A stretch of 64,000 bases of DNA from Curvibacter lanceolatus ATCC 14669 (GCF_000381265.1 NZ_KB906274.1:24786-88785); one strand, 5' to 3'. Counted from the first letter of the stretch, positions 16,536 to 25,867 are shown. Notes: generated from the letters alone by a model not told the origin. Translations and numbers: made by a program.

Positions 16536-17732
16536 TCAGGTCGAGGGCTTGTGCGCGCCGTCATCCAGGTGCGCCAGGCTGGCCTCGTACAGCGCGGCCA
16601 CCAGATCGCTTTGCGTGACCATGCCCACCAGGCGGCGCTCGGCGTTCACCACGGGCACCTGGTGCAGGCCCTGGTCCGACATCAGGGGCACCAGCTCGAC
16701 CATGGGCTGAGTGTCCAGCACAGTGCGCACCTGGGGGCTCATGATCTGGCCCACCACTTCGGCCTTGGCGCTGTGGCTGAACGGCGAGGCCTGCAGCAGG
16801 CGCTGCAGGCGCCGGCTCAGGCCCGGGTAGCGCCGGGGTTGGGCATGGGCCAGAAAGTCGGCCCGGGTGACGATACCCTGCACCCGCCGCACCCGATCCA
16901 GCACGGGCAGGGCCGGCAGGGCATGGCGCTCCATCAGGCGCCAGGCCTGGCCCAGCTCGGTGGCAAACACCACCGACACCACATCGCGCGACATGATCTG
17001 CCCGCAGGTCACCGAGCCGAAGCGGCGGCGGAAGGCCTTCATCTCGGTCTGCAGGAACAGATCGGCCAGGTCGTCACGGCTGATGTCGAGCACCTGGTTG
17101 TAGTCCAGCATCACGCGGGCCAGGTCTTCGGGCCGGAAGCCCAGGCGGGCCGAAGGGCGCAGGTCGTCGGTGTGGTGCACGCTGCGGGCATCGGGCAGGG
17201 CCGTGTGCGGGTAGCGGCGGCCCACCGCCTTGTTGTAGAGCACGGCAATCAGCAGCAGCAAGGCGGTGTTCAGCCCCACGGGGGTGAGCACAAAACCATA
17301 GCCCGCCTGGTGCACCGGCGCGCCGCCCAGCACGGCCGTGAGCGCCACCGCCCCCGAGGGTGGGTGGATGCAGCGCAGCGCAAACATGGCCGCAATGGCC
17401 AAGGCAATGGCCAGCGCCGCGGCCAGCACCGGCGCCTCGATGAAGCGTGCGCAGGTCACCCCGACCAGCGCCCCCAGCAGGTTGCCGCCCACCATGGACC
17501 AGGGCTGGGCCAACGGGCTGGATGGCACCGCAAACAAGAGCACGGCCGAGGCCCCCATGGGCGCCGCCAGCCACAAGGCCCCCGCACCCGGCCCCAAGGC
17601 CCAGGCGCTGACCAGGCCGGTGAGCAAGATCCCGATCAAGGCACCGGCACTGGCGCGCAGGCGTTCTATCGGGTTGACCGGGGATGGCGTGGGCCATTGG
17701 CGCTGCAGCCAGCTGATGAGGTGGGTGGACAT
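16536..17732 (-). CDS. HPP-family membrane protein with C-terminal tandem CBS domains
   Basis: 398-residue protein. The N-terminal ~170 residues carry four or five membrane segments and the HPP signature itself in RCIHPPSGAVALTA. The C-terminal half has two CBS domains (QIMSRDVVSVVFATELGQAWRLM and QIMSPQVRTVLDTQPMVELVPLM), which usually bind adenine nucleotides. HPP proteins have been linked to nitrite transport in plastids and cyanobacteria (established for some members). With a nitrate reductase operon in the same window, nitrite movement is a plausible role, but the two are 12 kb apart. Confidence 0.9.
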   Translation of the reverse strand: MSTHLISWLQRQWPTPSPVNPIERLRASAGALIGILLTGLVSAWALGPGAGALWLAAPMGASAVLLFAVPSSPLAQPWSMVGGNLLGALVGVTCARFIEAPVLAAALAIALAIAAMFALRCIHPPSGAVALTAVLGGAPVHQAGYGFVLTPVGLNTALLLLIAVLYNKAVGRRYPHTALPDARSVHHTDDLRPSARLGFRPEDLARVMLDYNQVLDISRDDLADLFLQTEMKAFRRRFGSVTCGQIMSRDVVSVVFATELGQAWRLMERHALPALPVLDRVRRVQGIVTRADFLAHAQPRRYPGLSRRLQRLLQASPFSHSAKAEVVGQIMSPQVRTVLDTQPMVELVPLMSDQGLHQVPVVNAERRLVGMVTQSDLVAALYEASLAHLDDGAHKPST

Positions 17733-17823
17733 GGAGTGAGCAGGGCTGGGGTGAGAGTCAGGGCGCGAATTACATCACGTCACGATATATAATTTCAAGC
17801 AGCCCGACGGTCCTTCGATCTCC

Positions 17824-18264
17824 ATGCCCCACGCCCCCCGCCCCGCCCCGCTTCAAAAGCGCGACTATGAATCGCTGTCTGAATTCCGCTACCAGCTCAG
17901 GCGTTTTCTGCGCTTCAGCGAAGACGCCGCGCAATCCGAAGGCCTCACGCCCCAGCAATACCTGCTGATGCTGCACGTGAAGGGCACCCCTGGCCGCAGC
18001 TGGGCCACGGTGGGTGAACTGGCCGAGCGCCTGCAGACCGTGCACCACGCCGTGGTGGCCCTGGTGTCGCGCTGCGAGTCGGCGGGCCTGGTGCTGCGCC
18101 AGCCCAGCGAAACCGACCGCCGCCAGGTCGAGGTGCACCTGAGCGAGGCCGGCGAGCAATGCCTGGAGCGCCTGGCCGGGCGCCATCGGGCCGAGTTGCA
18201 ATCGCTGTCCGGGGTGTTCCAGGTGGCCAACATCTCCGCCTTCAACGACCACCAGGCCGGCTGA
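17824..18264 (+). CDS. MarR-family transcriptional regulator
   Basis: 146-residue winged-helix regulator: helices in DYESLSEFRYQLRRFLRFSEDAA, the DNA-binding part around TVGELAERLQTVHHAVVALVSRCESAGLV, and the wing ETDRRQVEVHLSEAG. A TATAAT hexamer at 17788-17793 within an A/T-rich patch is a candidate -10. Divergent from the HPP-CBS gene, so it may control that gene and itself. The stop codon lies inside the terminator hairpin. Confidence 0.92.
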   Translation: MPHAPRPAPLQKRDYESLSEFRYQLRRFLRFSEDAAQSEGLTPQQYLLMLHVKGTPGRSWATVGELAERLQTVHHAVVALVSRCESAGLVLRQPSETDRRQVEVHLSEAGEQCLERLAGRHRAELQSLSGVFQVANISAFNDHQAG

Positions 18265-18280
18265 AGCCGGCCCTTTTTTT
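18255..18280 (+). terminator. Rho-independent terminator after the MarR gene
   Basis: Perfect 7-bp stem GGCCGGC / GCCGGCC with TGAA loop, then C and seven T. The loop contains the MarR stop codon. Clear intrinsic terminator. Confidence 0.9.
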
Positions 18281-18335
18281 GATCTTTAAGTTGCATTTTT
18301 AATGCATTTGAAATGCACAACCAGCAGGTGCCCGC

Positions 18336-19796
18336 ATGAACAGCCCCCGTGTGATCCCGATCCAGCCCGAACCGGCCCAAGACGATGGCCCGGAGATGGT
18401 CTCGCTGTACGCCAGCCAGGCCAAGGTGTACCCGCGTTCTGTCAGCGGGCGCTTTGCGCGCTGGCGCTGGGTGATGGTGTGGCTGACCCAGTTGTTCTTC
18501 TATGGCCTGCCCTGGCTGAACTGGAACGGCCGCCAGGCCGTGCTGTTTGACCTGGGCGAGCGGCGCTTCTACATCCTGGGCCTGGTGATGCAGCCGCAAG
18601 ACTTCATCTACCTGGCTGCGCTGCTGGTGATTGCGGCCCTGTCGCTGTTCTTTTTCACGGCGGTGGCCGGGCGCCTGTGGTGTGGCTACGCCTGCCCGCA
18701 GACGGTGTACACCGAGGTCTTTCTGTGGATAGAGCGGCGGGTGGAAGGCGACCGCCAGGCCCGCATGCGCCTGGACGCGGCGCCCTGGTCGGCCCGCAAG
18801 CTGGGCCGCAAGGCGCTCAAGCAGGCCTTGTGGCTGGGCGTGGCGCTGTTCACGGGCTTCAGCTTTGTGGGTTACTTCACCCCGATCCGGGAGTTGAGCC
18901 ATGAACTGGCGCTGGGCGCGTTCTCGCCCTGGGAGTGGTTCTGGGTGCTGTTCTATGGCCTGGCCACCTATGGCAATGCGGGCTACATGCGCGAGCAGAT
19001 CTGCAAGTACATGTGCCCCTATGCCCGCTTCCAGAGCGCCCTGATCGACATGGACTCCCTGGTGATTGCCTATGACACCCGGCGCGGCGAGCCGCGGGGC
19101 TCACGGCCACGCAAGGCCGACCCGGCCAGCCTGGGCCTGGGCAGTTGCATCGACTGCACCCTGTGCGTGCAGGTCTGCCCCACGGGCATCGACATTCGCC
19201 AGGGCCTGCAAAACGAATGCATTGCCTGCGCGGCCTGCATCGATGTGTGTGACGACGTGATGGGCAAGATGGGCTACCCGCCCGGGCTGATCCGCTACAG
19301 CTCGGGCCACGCCATGGAGCAGCAACTGCCCCGCGCCGCCTTGCTGCGCCGCGTGCTGCGCCCCCGGGTGCTGATCTACGCGGGCCTGCTGTCGCTGACC
19401 TGCCTGGGCTTTGCGCTGAGCCTGGTGCAGCGCCACGACTTTGCCGTGAACGTGATCAAGGACCGCGGCACCCTGGCACGCCAGGTGGGGCGTGGCGGCA
19501 TCGAGAACGTGTACCGACTGCAGGTGATCAACAGCACCGAGCAGGCCCACCGCTTCAAGGTGGAGGTGCTGGGCCCGCCCGGGCTCGCCCTGGCCAGCGA
19601 GCCGGGGCTGAGCGTGCCCGCCACCGGCATCGGCACGCTGGCGCTGAGCCTCACGCTGGCGGCCAGCGAGGCCGAGAGCCAGCGGGGGCAGGTGTTGCCG
19701 CTGCAATTGCGCATCACCCGGGAGCGCGATCCGGGGGATCAGGGCGCGGTCGAAACCGCCATCACCGAGAAGACCACTTTCGTGGTGCCCCGCTGA
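18336..19796 (+). CDS. ccoG: Cytochrome c oxidase accessory protein CcoG (RdxA/FixG)
   Basis: 486-residue polyferredoxin-like membrane protein that supports copper delivery or reduction for cbb3-type oxidase assembly. Membrane segments near residues 45-65, 90-110, 160-180, 195-215 and 345-365; Fe-S motifs CGYACPQTVYTE and CIDCTLCVQVCPTGI...CIACAACIDVC; a C-terminal Ig-like FixG domain. Full length. No ccoNOPQ genes are in the window. Upstream sequence has a TTGAT half-site after the terminator but no full FNR box. Confidence 0.95.
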   Translation: MNSPRVIPIQPEPAQDDGPEMVSLYASQAKVYPRSVSGRFARWRWVMVWLTQLFFYGLPWLNWNGRQAVLFDLGERRFYILGLVMQPQDFIYLAALLVIAALSLFFFTAVAGRLWCGYACPQTVYTEVFLWIERRVEGDRQARMRLDAAPWSARKLGRKALKQALWLGVALFTGFSFVGYFTPIRELSHELALGAFSPWEWFWVLFYGLATYGNAGYMREQICKYMCPYARFQSALIDMDSLVIAYDTRRGEPRGSRPRKADPASLGLGSCIDCTLCVQVCPTGIDIRQGLQNECIACAACIDVCDDVMGKMGYPPGLIRYSSGHAMEQQLPRAALLRRVLRPRVLIYAGLLSLTCLGFALSLVQRHDFAVNVIKDRGTLARQVGRGGIENVYRLQVINSTEQAHRFKVEVLGPPGLALASEPGLSVPATGIGTLALSLTLAASEAESQRGQVLPLQLRITRERDPGDQGAVETAITEKTTFVVPR

Positions 19797-19825
19797 GCCC
19801 GGCCACGCCGGGCCCTGTCGGGTAC

Positions 19826-20467
19826 TCAGGGCTTGCGGGGCGACTTCATCGGGGCGCCAGGGCCCGGGCCCACGCGAAAGCCCGCGCCGGGTTCATGCGC
19901 CCCAGGGCCGCCGGGGCCGCCCATGCCGTGGGGGCCCGGGCCGGGGGGGCCAGGGTGCACCAGCAGGTCAAAAATGGTTTTTTGCTTGGCGTCCAGCGTG
20001 TCGTAAAAAGCCTGGGTGCGCACCTGGCGGGCCTCGAGTTGCTGCAGGTGCTGATCCAGCAGGTATTTGTGGTCGCGCAGGTGGGCAATGGCCTGGGCCA
20101 TGCGCTGCGGCGCGCTCAGCTCGGCCGGTGGCTGGCCTTGCGGTCCTTGCGAGGTGTGGGCGGCCTGCCAGGCCTGATGCTGCTCGATGCCTTGCTTCAG
20201 GGCCTGCAGCTCGGCTGAAGACCAGGTGTCCCAGGCGCCTTTTTGATCGGGCGACAGGCTCAGCTTGCGCTGCAACTCGTTCAGGCGGAACTGGGCGTGC
20301 TGCAGGGCATCGCGGCGCTGGGGCTGCAGGGCTGGCACCGGGCCAAACGTGGGCACCGCATCGGCGCCAGGGGCGTTTTGGGCCTGAGCCGGCGCAAGGT
20401 TCATCCACAGGGCCGTGCCCAGTGCCAGCAGCAGCGGGCTGCTTCTTCGAATCGACAACATCTTCAA
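19826..20467 (-). CDS. Spy/CpxP-like periplasmic protein with Gly-Pro-rich tail
   Basis: 213 residues with a Sec signal peptide (to about APAQAQ, residue 30). The middle is helical, with LSLSPDQKGAWDTWSSAE and QHLQQLEARQVRTQAFYDTLDAKQKTIFD resembling the LTxxQ repeats of Spy/CpxP periplasmic chaperones. The last ~45 residues are Gly/Pro-rich with His (PGPPGPGPHGMGGPGG...), perhaps metal-binding or simply disordered. A start at the next Met (two codons in) is equally possible. Family call moderate. Confidence 0.75.
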   Translation of the reverse strand: MKMLSIRRSSPLLLALGTALWMNLAPAQAQNAPGADAVPTFGPVPALQPQRRDALQHAQFRLNELQRKLSLSPDQKGAWDTWSSAELQALKQGIEQHQAWQAAHTSQGPQGQPPAELSAPQRMAQAIAHLRDHKYLLDQHLQQLEARQVRTQAFYDTLDAKQKTIFDLLVHPGPPGPGPHGMGGPGGPGAHEPGAGFRVGPGPGAPMKSPRKP

Positions 20468-20585
20468 ACTCCCTGAAAAAGGTACTGGGTTCCCAGCTTA
20501 GTGGCCTCGTGTTACCAGGGCGTAAACGCTTGCACACGATCAGGTATCGGGCTCGCAATGGCGCAGAAACAGGGCCTGTGCGCCC

Positions 20586-21314
20586 TCAGCCGCTCAGCGC
20601 AAAGCGGATCGGAAACTCGACCCAGCTGGCCAGGGTCTGGTTGCCACTTCGGGCCGGCACAAAGCGCCAGTGCCGGACCACCAGCATGGCGGCATCGTCG
20701 AGCAGGCGGTAGCCGCTGCCCCGGGCCAGGCGGATTTCGCCAGGGCGACCGTCGCCATCCACCCAGACCCGCAACCAGACCACGCCACCAATCCCCTGCT
20801 CGCGCAGCGCCAGCGGGTAGTCGGGCGGGGGGTTGTAGGCGTAGTCGGGGCGGGCGCCGACCTGGGGTTCAGCGGCAGGGGTTGCAGGGGCGGCCACTGT
20901 GGCGCTGGAGGTGACACGGGTGCTTGCCGCCGGGGCGGCCGGCGCGCCCTGCCCCGCCAGGGCCAGGGGGCTGGAAACCGGCGCCTCAGGCATGGCCTCG
21001 ACCTGCGGTGATGGCTGCGAGGACGGCTCACGGTTCGCCACGCGCTGCGGCGCCCACTGAGCAGCGCTGGAAGCGCGGACGGGGCGTGTCGGCGGCCTGA
21101 GGGGGTGGGGCACGGGGTCCGAGGCAGCGTGGCTGACCGGGACCGGGGCCGGCGGGTGTGCCACCCAGACCAGCGCCAGCGGGGGCGCGCCGCGTGGGCG
21201 ATCGGCCGGCGCGGCCCGCCCCCCAAGCTGCAGCAGGCCCAGCAGCGCCAGCCCATGCAGCAGCAGGCTCAGGCAGGCCACCCGCCAGCCGCGACTCGAT
21301 CGGCTGGGCCTCAT
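20586..21314 (-). CDS. tonB: TonB-type energy transducer
   Basis: 242 residues. One N-terminal membrane anchor (RVACLSLLLHGLALLGLLQL), a long Pro/Ala-rich periplasmic spacer, and a C-terminal TonB domain (YPLALREQGIGGVVWLRVWVDGDGR, then GSGYRLLDDAAM and WRFVPA). It couples the proton-motive force to outer-membrane receptors. The start at 21314 overlaps the hmuV stop, making it the last gene of the heme operon. exbB and exbD are not present here, so they must be supplied from elsewhere. Confidence 0.92.
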   Translation of the reverse strand: MRPSRSSRGWRVACLSLLLHGLALLGLLQLGGRAAPADRPRGAPPLALVWVAHPPAPVPVSHAASDPVPHPLRPPTRPVRASSAAQWAPQRVANREPSSQPSPQVEAMPEAPVSSPLALAGQGAPAAPAASTRVTSSATVAAPATPAAEPQVGARPDYAYNPPPDYPLALREQGIGGVVWLRVWVDGDGRPGEIRLARGSGYRLLDDAAMLVVRHWRFVPARSGNQTLASWVEFPIRFALSG

Positions 21315-22129
21315 GCCAGCGCCTCTCCAGGCTGGGCGAGCGCTGGCGCCTTGCCCCGGGGCGGGCGCAAGGGGGCCACCACCAGCGCCCCGTGGCAATC
21401 AGTGAAGCAGCTCAGGCTGACGCCGTACAGCGACTCCAGCGCCGGCAGCGACTGCGCCGTGGCGGGCAGATCGGCCACCAGCCGGCCCTGGCGGATCAGC
21501 AGCAGCCAGTCAAAGCCCGCCAGGGCCTGGTTGATGTCGTGAAGAATGGCCACCAGGGCGTGCTGTCGGGTGCTGGCGTAGTGGTCCAGGCTGTCCAGCA
21601 GCTCGCACTGCAGGCCCGGGTCCAGCGCTGCCAGGGGTTCATCCACCAGCACCAGGCCTTGCCGGGTGTCCCACAACTGGGCAAAGATGCGGGCCAGTTG
21701 CACCCGCGCCTGCTCGCCCCCCGACAAGGTATCGAAGCGCCGCCCCAGCAGGTGGCCGGCATGGGCCAGACTGGCGGCGTCCCGCACGATGCTGGCCCAA
21801 TGCGGGTCGTGCGCCCGGGCCACCCGGCCCAGGCCGATCACCAGTTCGGTGGGCAGCCCAAAGGCCACGTCGCCGCCCTGGGGCAGCACCGCACGGTGCT
21901 GGCTGAGCGCGGCCAGTGGCCAATCGGCCGTGGCCCGCTGCTGGAACAGCACCTGCCCCTGGGCGGGCCGACGCTCACCCGACATGAGCTTGAGCAAGGT
22001 GGATTTGCCCGCCCCGCTGGGCCCCAGCACGGCGATGCGCTCGCCTGCGGTCACCTGCAACGAAAACGGGCCGAAGCACTGGCCGCCCACCTCGAGGGTG
22101 GCGGCCTCCAGGGTCAACAGGGGGCTCAT
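21311..22129 (-). CDS. hmuV: Heme ABC transporter ATP-binding protein HmuV
   Basis: 272-residue ATPase of the heme importer. Walker A GPSGAGKST near residue 38, signature LSGGEQARVQLAR, Walker B LVLVDEPLAALD and switch His in AILHDINQA. Overlaps hmuU and tonB by 4 nt each. The C-terminus has a Pro/Lys-rich extension of about 20 residues beyond typical HmuV. Confidence 0.95.
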   Translation of the reverse strand: MSPLLTLEAATLEVGGQCFGPFSLQVTAGERIAVLGPSGAGKSTLLKLMSGERRPAQGQVLFQQRATADWPLAALSQHRAVLPQGGDVAFGLPTELVIGLGRVARAHDPHWASIVRDAASLAHAGHLLGRRFDTLSGGEQARVQLARIFAQLWDTRQGLVLVDEPLAALDPGLQCELLDSLDHYASTRQHALVAILHDINQALAGFDWLLLIRQGRLVADLPATAQSLPALESLYGVSLSCFTDCHGALVVAPLRPPRGKAPALAQPGEALA

Positions 22130-23214
22130 GCGATCCGCCCCCGCGCCCCGCGCAGCAAGAACAGAAAGAACGGGCTGCCCAGCAGGGCCGTGAAGATGCC
22201 CACCGGGATCTCCGCCGGGATGGCCACGGTGCGGGCCAGGGTGTCGGCCACCAGCAGCAGCAGGCCGCCCATCAGCAAGGACAGCGGCAAGACCCGGCGC
22301 TGATCACCCCCCACCCACACGCGCACCAGGTGCGGGGCGATCAGACCGATGAAGCCGATCATGCCGCACCAGGCCACCGAGAAACCTGCCAATACCGCCA
22401 CCAACACAATGACCCGGCCGCGCAGGCGCTGCACATCCACCCCCACATGGGCCGCTGCGGCCTCGCCCAGGGCCAGGGCATTCAGGGAGCGCACGATCTG
22501 CCGCAAGGGCCAGACAGCCACCAGCAGCAAGGCCCCCATCAGCAGCACCAGGCCCCACTGGGCGCCAGCCAGTGAACCCAAAGTCCAGAACGACAGGCTG
22601 CGCAACTGCTCGTCGGTGGCCAGGTAGGTGCACAGGCCGATGACGGCGGCGGCCAGCGCGTTCAGCGCCACCCCGGTGAGCAACAGACCCGAGATGGACC
22701 CGGGCGTGATCCAGCGCGCCACACGGTCGAGCGTGAAGCACACGCCCAGCGCCCCAGCAAAGGCCGCCACCGGCAGGGCCCACACCCGCCAGGCCTGCGG
22801 CAGGGCCAGCACAGGCCCCGACACCAGCACGATGGTGAGCGCCGCGGCACAGGCCGCCCCCGCACTCACGCCCAGCAAACCGGGGTCGGCCAGCGGGTTG
22901 CGAAACAGGCCTTGCGTCAAGGCCCCGGCCAGCCCCATGCTGGCTCCGACCAGCATGGCAAACACCGCCCTGGGCAGGCGGATGTGCCACAGCACATAGG
23001 CGCCCCCACTCAGGCCGGCCGGCGCATCCAGGGACGCATCGGGAGCAGAAGCCGAGGGCCCCAGCAGGGCCCACCAGTCACGCCCGGCCACCGGCACAGC
23101 GCCAGCTTGAACGGCCAGCACCCCGGCCAGTAACAGCGCTGCCGCCAACAGCAGTGCGGGCGAGGCCCGCCTGCCCGCCCCAGCATGGGCGCCCCACACA
23201 GCGGGCGCGCTCAT
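22126..23214 (-). CDS. hmuU: Heme ABC transporter permease HmuU (FecCD family)
   Basis: 362-residue inner-membrane permease with about ten hydrophobic segments. FecCD hallmarks are visible: IRLPRAVFAMLVGASMGLAGALTQ (ending LFRNPLADPGLLGVSAGA), ATDEQLRSLSFWTLGSLAG and GMIGFIGLIAPHLVRVWVG, the last being the ATPase-contact loop. Start at 23214 overlaps the hmuT stop; upstream codons in this frame are shadow. Confidence 0.95.
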   Translation of the reverse strand: MSAPAVWGAHAGAGRRASPALLLAAALLLAGVLAVQAGAVPVAGRDWWALLGPSASAPDASLDAPAGLSGGAYVLWHIRLPRAVFAMLVGASMGLAGALTQGLFRNPLADPGLLGVSAGAACAAALTIVLVSGPVLALPQAWRVWALPVAAFAGALGVCFTLDRVARWITPGSISGLLLTGVALNALAAAVIGLCTYLATDEQLRSLSFWTLGSLAGAQWGLVLLMGALLLVAVWPLRQIVRSLNALALGEAAAAHVGVDVQRLRGRVIVLVAVLAGFSVAWCGMIGFIGLIAPHLVRVWVGGDQRRVLPLSLLMGGLLLLVADTLARTVAIPAEIPVGIFTALLGSPFFLFLLRGARGRIA

Positions 23215-24119
23215 GCCTTCATGGCCCGGGCCAGGGCCGCATCCAGGGCCGCCACCGCGGCCGGCAGCCGGGGCCCGAAACCCAACAGAAACATGGCCTC
23301 CATGGCCAGCACGCGGCGCTGCTGCCCCGCCGGGGTGTGGGCCAGGCCCGGCAGCCGGAGAATGCCGTCCACCCCGCCCGCGGCACTCAGACCCTGATCG
23401 GTCAACAGCACCAGCTCGGGTTGCGCCGCGATGACCGCCTCGGGCGTCAGGGGCTTGTAGCCACTGAAGCCGCTGATGACGTTGCGCGCGCCCACGTAGT
23501 CGAGCATGGCCTGGGCACTGGTGTCGGCCCCGGCCACCATGATCTGGTTGGGCGCATGGGCCAGCACAAACAAGACCCGGGGCGGCTTGCCGGCCCGCCC
23601 GGCCACCTGTGCCTGCGCGCGGGCCCACTGCTGCACCAGGCTTTGCTGCAGCGCCCGGGCTTCGGCCACCCGGCCGGTCAGCTCGCCCACGCGCTGGACG
23701 CGCTCGCACAGGCCCTCGAAGCGGTGCCTGGCTGGCAGCACCGACACCTCGACGCCGGCACTCGCCAGCTGGCGGATCACGCCCGGGGGGCCTGCATCTT
23801 CGGTGGCGATGACCCGGGTGGGCGCCAGCGCCAGCACCCCCTCGGCCGACAGCGTGCGGGCATAGCCCACGCTGGGCAGCTTTTGTGCCGCCTCCGGGAA
23901 CAGCGAGGTGGTGTCCACCCCCACCAGATCGGCCTGGGCCTGCAGGGCATACACGATCTCGGTCAGCGCCCCGCCCACACTGACGATGCGCTGCCGGGCC
24001 GGGGCTGCGTGCGCGGGCCACGTCAGCCAGGCCGCCGCGAGCAGGCCCGCTTGCAGGCCATGGCGGCGCCGGGCCGCGTCCACACCAGCACCTGCATTCG
24101 GCAACATCACACCAGACAT
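23211..24119 (-). CDS. hmuT: Heme ABC transporter periplasmic binding protein HmuT
   Basis: 302-residue class III binding protein that carries heme through the periplasm to HmuUV. Signal segment ends near AHAAP (residue ~39); QRIVSVGGALTEIVYALQAQADLVGVDTTS and YPEAA-like SLFPEAAQKLPSVGYARTLSAEGVLAL match HmuT. The Tyr in VGYARTLSAE is the likely heme ligand. Start overlaps the end of hmuS by 13 nt. Confidence 0.94.
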   Translation of the reverse strand: MSGVMLPNAGAGVDAARRRHGLQAGLLAAAWLTWPAHAAPARQRIVSVGGALTEIVYALQAQADLVGVDTTSLFPEAAQKLPSVGYARTLSAEGVLALAPTRVIATEDAGPPGVIRQLASAGVEVSVLPARHRFEGLCERVQRVGELTGRVAEARALQQSLVQQWARAQAQVAGRAGKPPRVLFVLAHAPNQIMVAGADTSAQAMLDYVGARNVISGFSGYKPLTPEAVIAAQPELVLLTDQGLSAAGGVDGILRLPGLAHTPAGQQRRVLAMEAMFLLGFGPRLPAAVAALDAALARAMKA

Positions 24120-25189
24120 GGGCGGCGCTCCTCAGTCAGTGTGTCGAGCAGGGCGCGCCAGTCGCAGGCCTCGGGCTGCCCAGGCTTGCGGGCACCGAAC
24201 AGCATGGCGAGGGTGTCGCCCTGGCTGTCGAACAGCTCCAGCGAGCTCACCAGCCCGTCGACAGTGGGCTTTCTGACCACCCAGGCGCTGGCAATGTGGT
24301 CTTCGCGCAGGTGCAGGTTGAAGCCCGGGTCGAGCACATTGAGCCAGGGGCCCATGACCGCCACCTGGCGCACCGGGCCGGTGTGGATCTGAATGGCCCC
24401 CGGATTGCCCACAAAGACCATGATCGCCACGCCTTGTGCCGCCGCGGCTTGCAGCAGGCCCTGGCAGTCTTCGGGCTGCACGGCCTGGGCGAAGCGAGGC
24501 TCGGCCAGGCGCAGGGCCTGGGTGCGGGTGGTGCCGAAGGCCTTGAGCAGGCCCGCAAAATCGTGGGTGTCGCGCAAGGCGCCCCAAGCCTGGCGCAGGC
24601 CGGTCACGTCGATGTCGGCATCGGCCCGCTCGGGCTCGCGTGGCGCCGATGCCTGCATGCCCAGGCGGGCCGTCTGGTCGGGGTCGGCCCAGGCCTGCAC
24701 CAGCTCGGCGTAGGCCGCCACATCGCTGGCAGGCCGCAGAAACACCTTGTGCAGGGCCATGCCGGTGGCATCAAAGAATTGCAGGCTGCGCTGCAGGCCC
24801 TGGCCCGTGCGCTCCTGCACGGCAAAGCCGTGGGCCCAGGCCGAGTAGAACAGGCGCAGGTCGATGTCAGGGCCCAACACCAGGCCCACCTGCTCATGCA
24901 AGCTCGGCTGCCGGTAGCAGCCGGTCTTCTCATGCACGCAAGAGGCGTTGCGGGTCAGGGCCATGACCTCGCCCAGGCTCGGCAAGGCCTGCACGATGGC
25001 GGGCCACTGGGGGCGCAGGCGCGTGGCCTGAAGCAGGGTCTGCGGGTCGTCGGGCGGCGTGCCGGTGTGCGCCGCGATCAACGCGCCCTCGGACACCCGC
25101 AGTTGCTGGGCGATGTCGCGGTGTCGGGCCTTGCCGTCGCCGCGCAGCAGGTGAAATGAATCCCGGAGGGACTGGGGGGAAGCGTTCAT
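24107..25189 (-). CDS. hmuS: Heme-binding/degrading cytoplasmic protein HmuS
   Basis: 360-residue HemS/HmuS/ShuS-family protein made of two related halves (TGCYRQPSLHEQVGLVLGPDIDLRLFYSAW in the first and HTGPVRQVAVMGPWLNVLDPGFNLHLREDHIASAW in the second). These proteins receive heme from the ABC importer and pass it on or degrade it. It lies between hugZ and hmuT in the operon, 100 bp after hugZ and overlapping hmuT. Length is typical. Confidence 0.94.
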   Translation of the reverse strand: MNASPQSLRDSFHLLRGDGKARHRDIAQQLRVSEGALIAAHTGTPPDDPQTLLQATRLRPQWPAIVQALPSLGEVMALTRNASCVHEKTGCYRQPSLHEQVGLVLGPDIDLRLFYSAWAHGFAVQERTGQGLQRSLQFFDATGMALHKVFLRPASDVAAYAELVQAWADPDQTARLGMQASAPREPERADADIDVTGLRQAWGALRDTHDFAGLLKAFGTTRTQALRLAEPRFAQAVQPEDCQGLLQAAAAQGVAIMVFVGNPGAIQIHTGPVRQVAVMGPWLNVLDPGFNLHLREDHIASAWVVRKPTVDGLVSSLELFDSQGDTLAMLFGARKPGQPEACDWRALLDTLTEERRPCLV

Positions 25190-25289
25190 GAAAGCTCCTG
25201 AAGAGTGGGCCGAGGTGCTGTGAATGCAGTGCCGAATGGGAGGAATGGGAGGAATGCGGGGGATGCCAGAGATGCAAGGGCTGCGGGCG

Positions 25290-25853
25290 TCACTGCGCCG
25301 CTGCGTCCAGGGCCACGGCCGTGGCCTGATCGGGGCTGCGGTGGCCTTGCTCGCGCCGGTGCCGGATCTCGCTCAGGCCTTCGCCCCCCAGGGTGTAGGC
25401 CTGGGCAAAGCCCGCGACATACGCGCCACTGAGTGGCCGCAAGCGGTACAGGTGGAAGTCGCTCAGCTTGCGCAGCATCGCCATGAAACCGCCGAACTGC
25501 TGCACAAACCGGTCCAGGATCAGGTCGAACTCGGCGCTGCCCCGTGGGCACTCAGCGGCGGCGCACTGCAGGGTCAGGCGACGCCGAGCGAACAGGTGCT
25601 TGGCCTGGGCCTCGCTCTCGATGAACAGCACCGAACAGCGGCCACGGGCCGCCAGGTTGGCGGTGTGGGCCGAAAGCTCGCTGGTGTAGACGTAGTAACA
25701 GCCCTGGTGCTCCACATAGGCCGCGTAGCTGGCTTCGGGCTCGCCGTCGGCGTTGCAGGTGGCCAGGTGCAGGCTCTGGAACAGGCCGGGGAAACGGCGG
25801 CATTCGTCCATCACGGCCAAAAGGTCGGTGGGCTGAGGCATGGTTTGAGACAC
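25290..25853 (-). CDS. hugZ: HugZ-type heme utilisation protein (PNPOx-like split barrel)
   Basis: 187 residues of the pyridoxamine-phosphate-oxidase-like flavin/heme barrel, similar to HugZ/HutZ, which oxidatively degrade or store heme. Core: FQSLHLATCNADGEPEASYAAYVEHQGCYYVYTSELSAHTANL and SVLFIESEAQAKHLFARRRLTLQC. The GTG at 25853 is chosen because AAAGGA lies seven bases before it; an ATG four codons later (25841) has no such site. 14 bp after the receptor gene. Confidence 0.88.
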   Translation of the reverse strand: MSQTMPQPTDLLAVMDECRRFPGLFQSLHLATCNADGEPEASYAAYVEHQGCYYVYTSELSAHTANLAARGRCSVLFIESEAQAKHLFARRRLTLQCAAAECPRGSAEFDLILDRFVQQFGGFMAMLRKLSDFHLYRLRPLSGAYVAGFAQAYTLGGEGLSEIRHRREQGHRSPDQATAVALDAAAQ

Positions 25854-25867
25854 GGCGCGTCCTTTCT

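Noticed and set aside
18281..18335. FNR/Anr box before ccoG
   Set aside because: Only a TTGAT half-site is present; the second half does not match.
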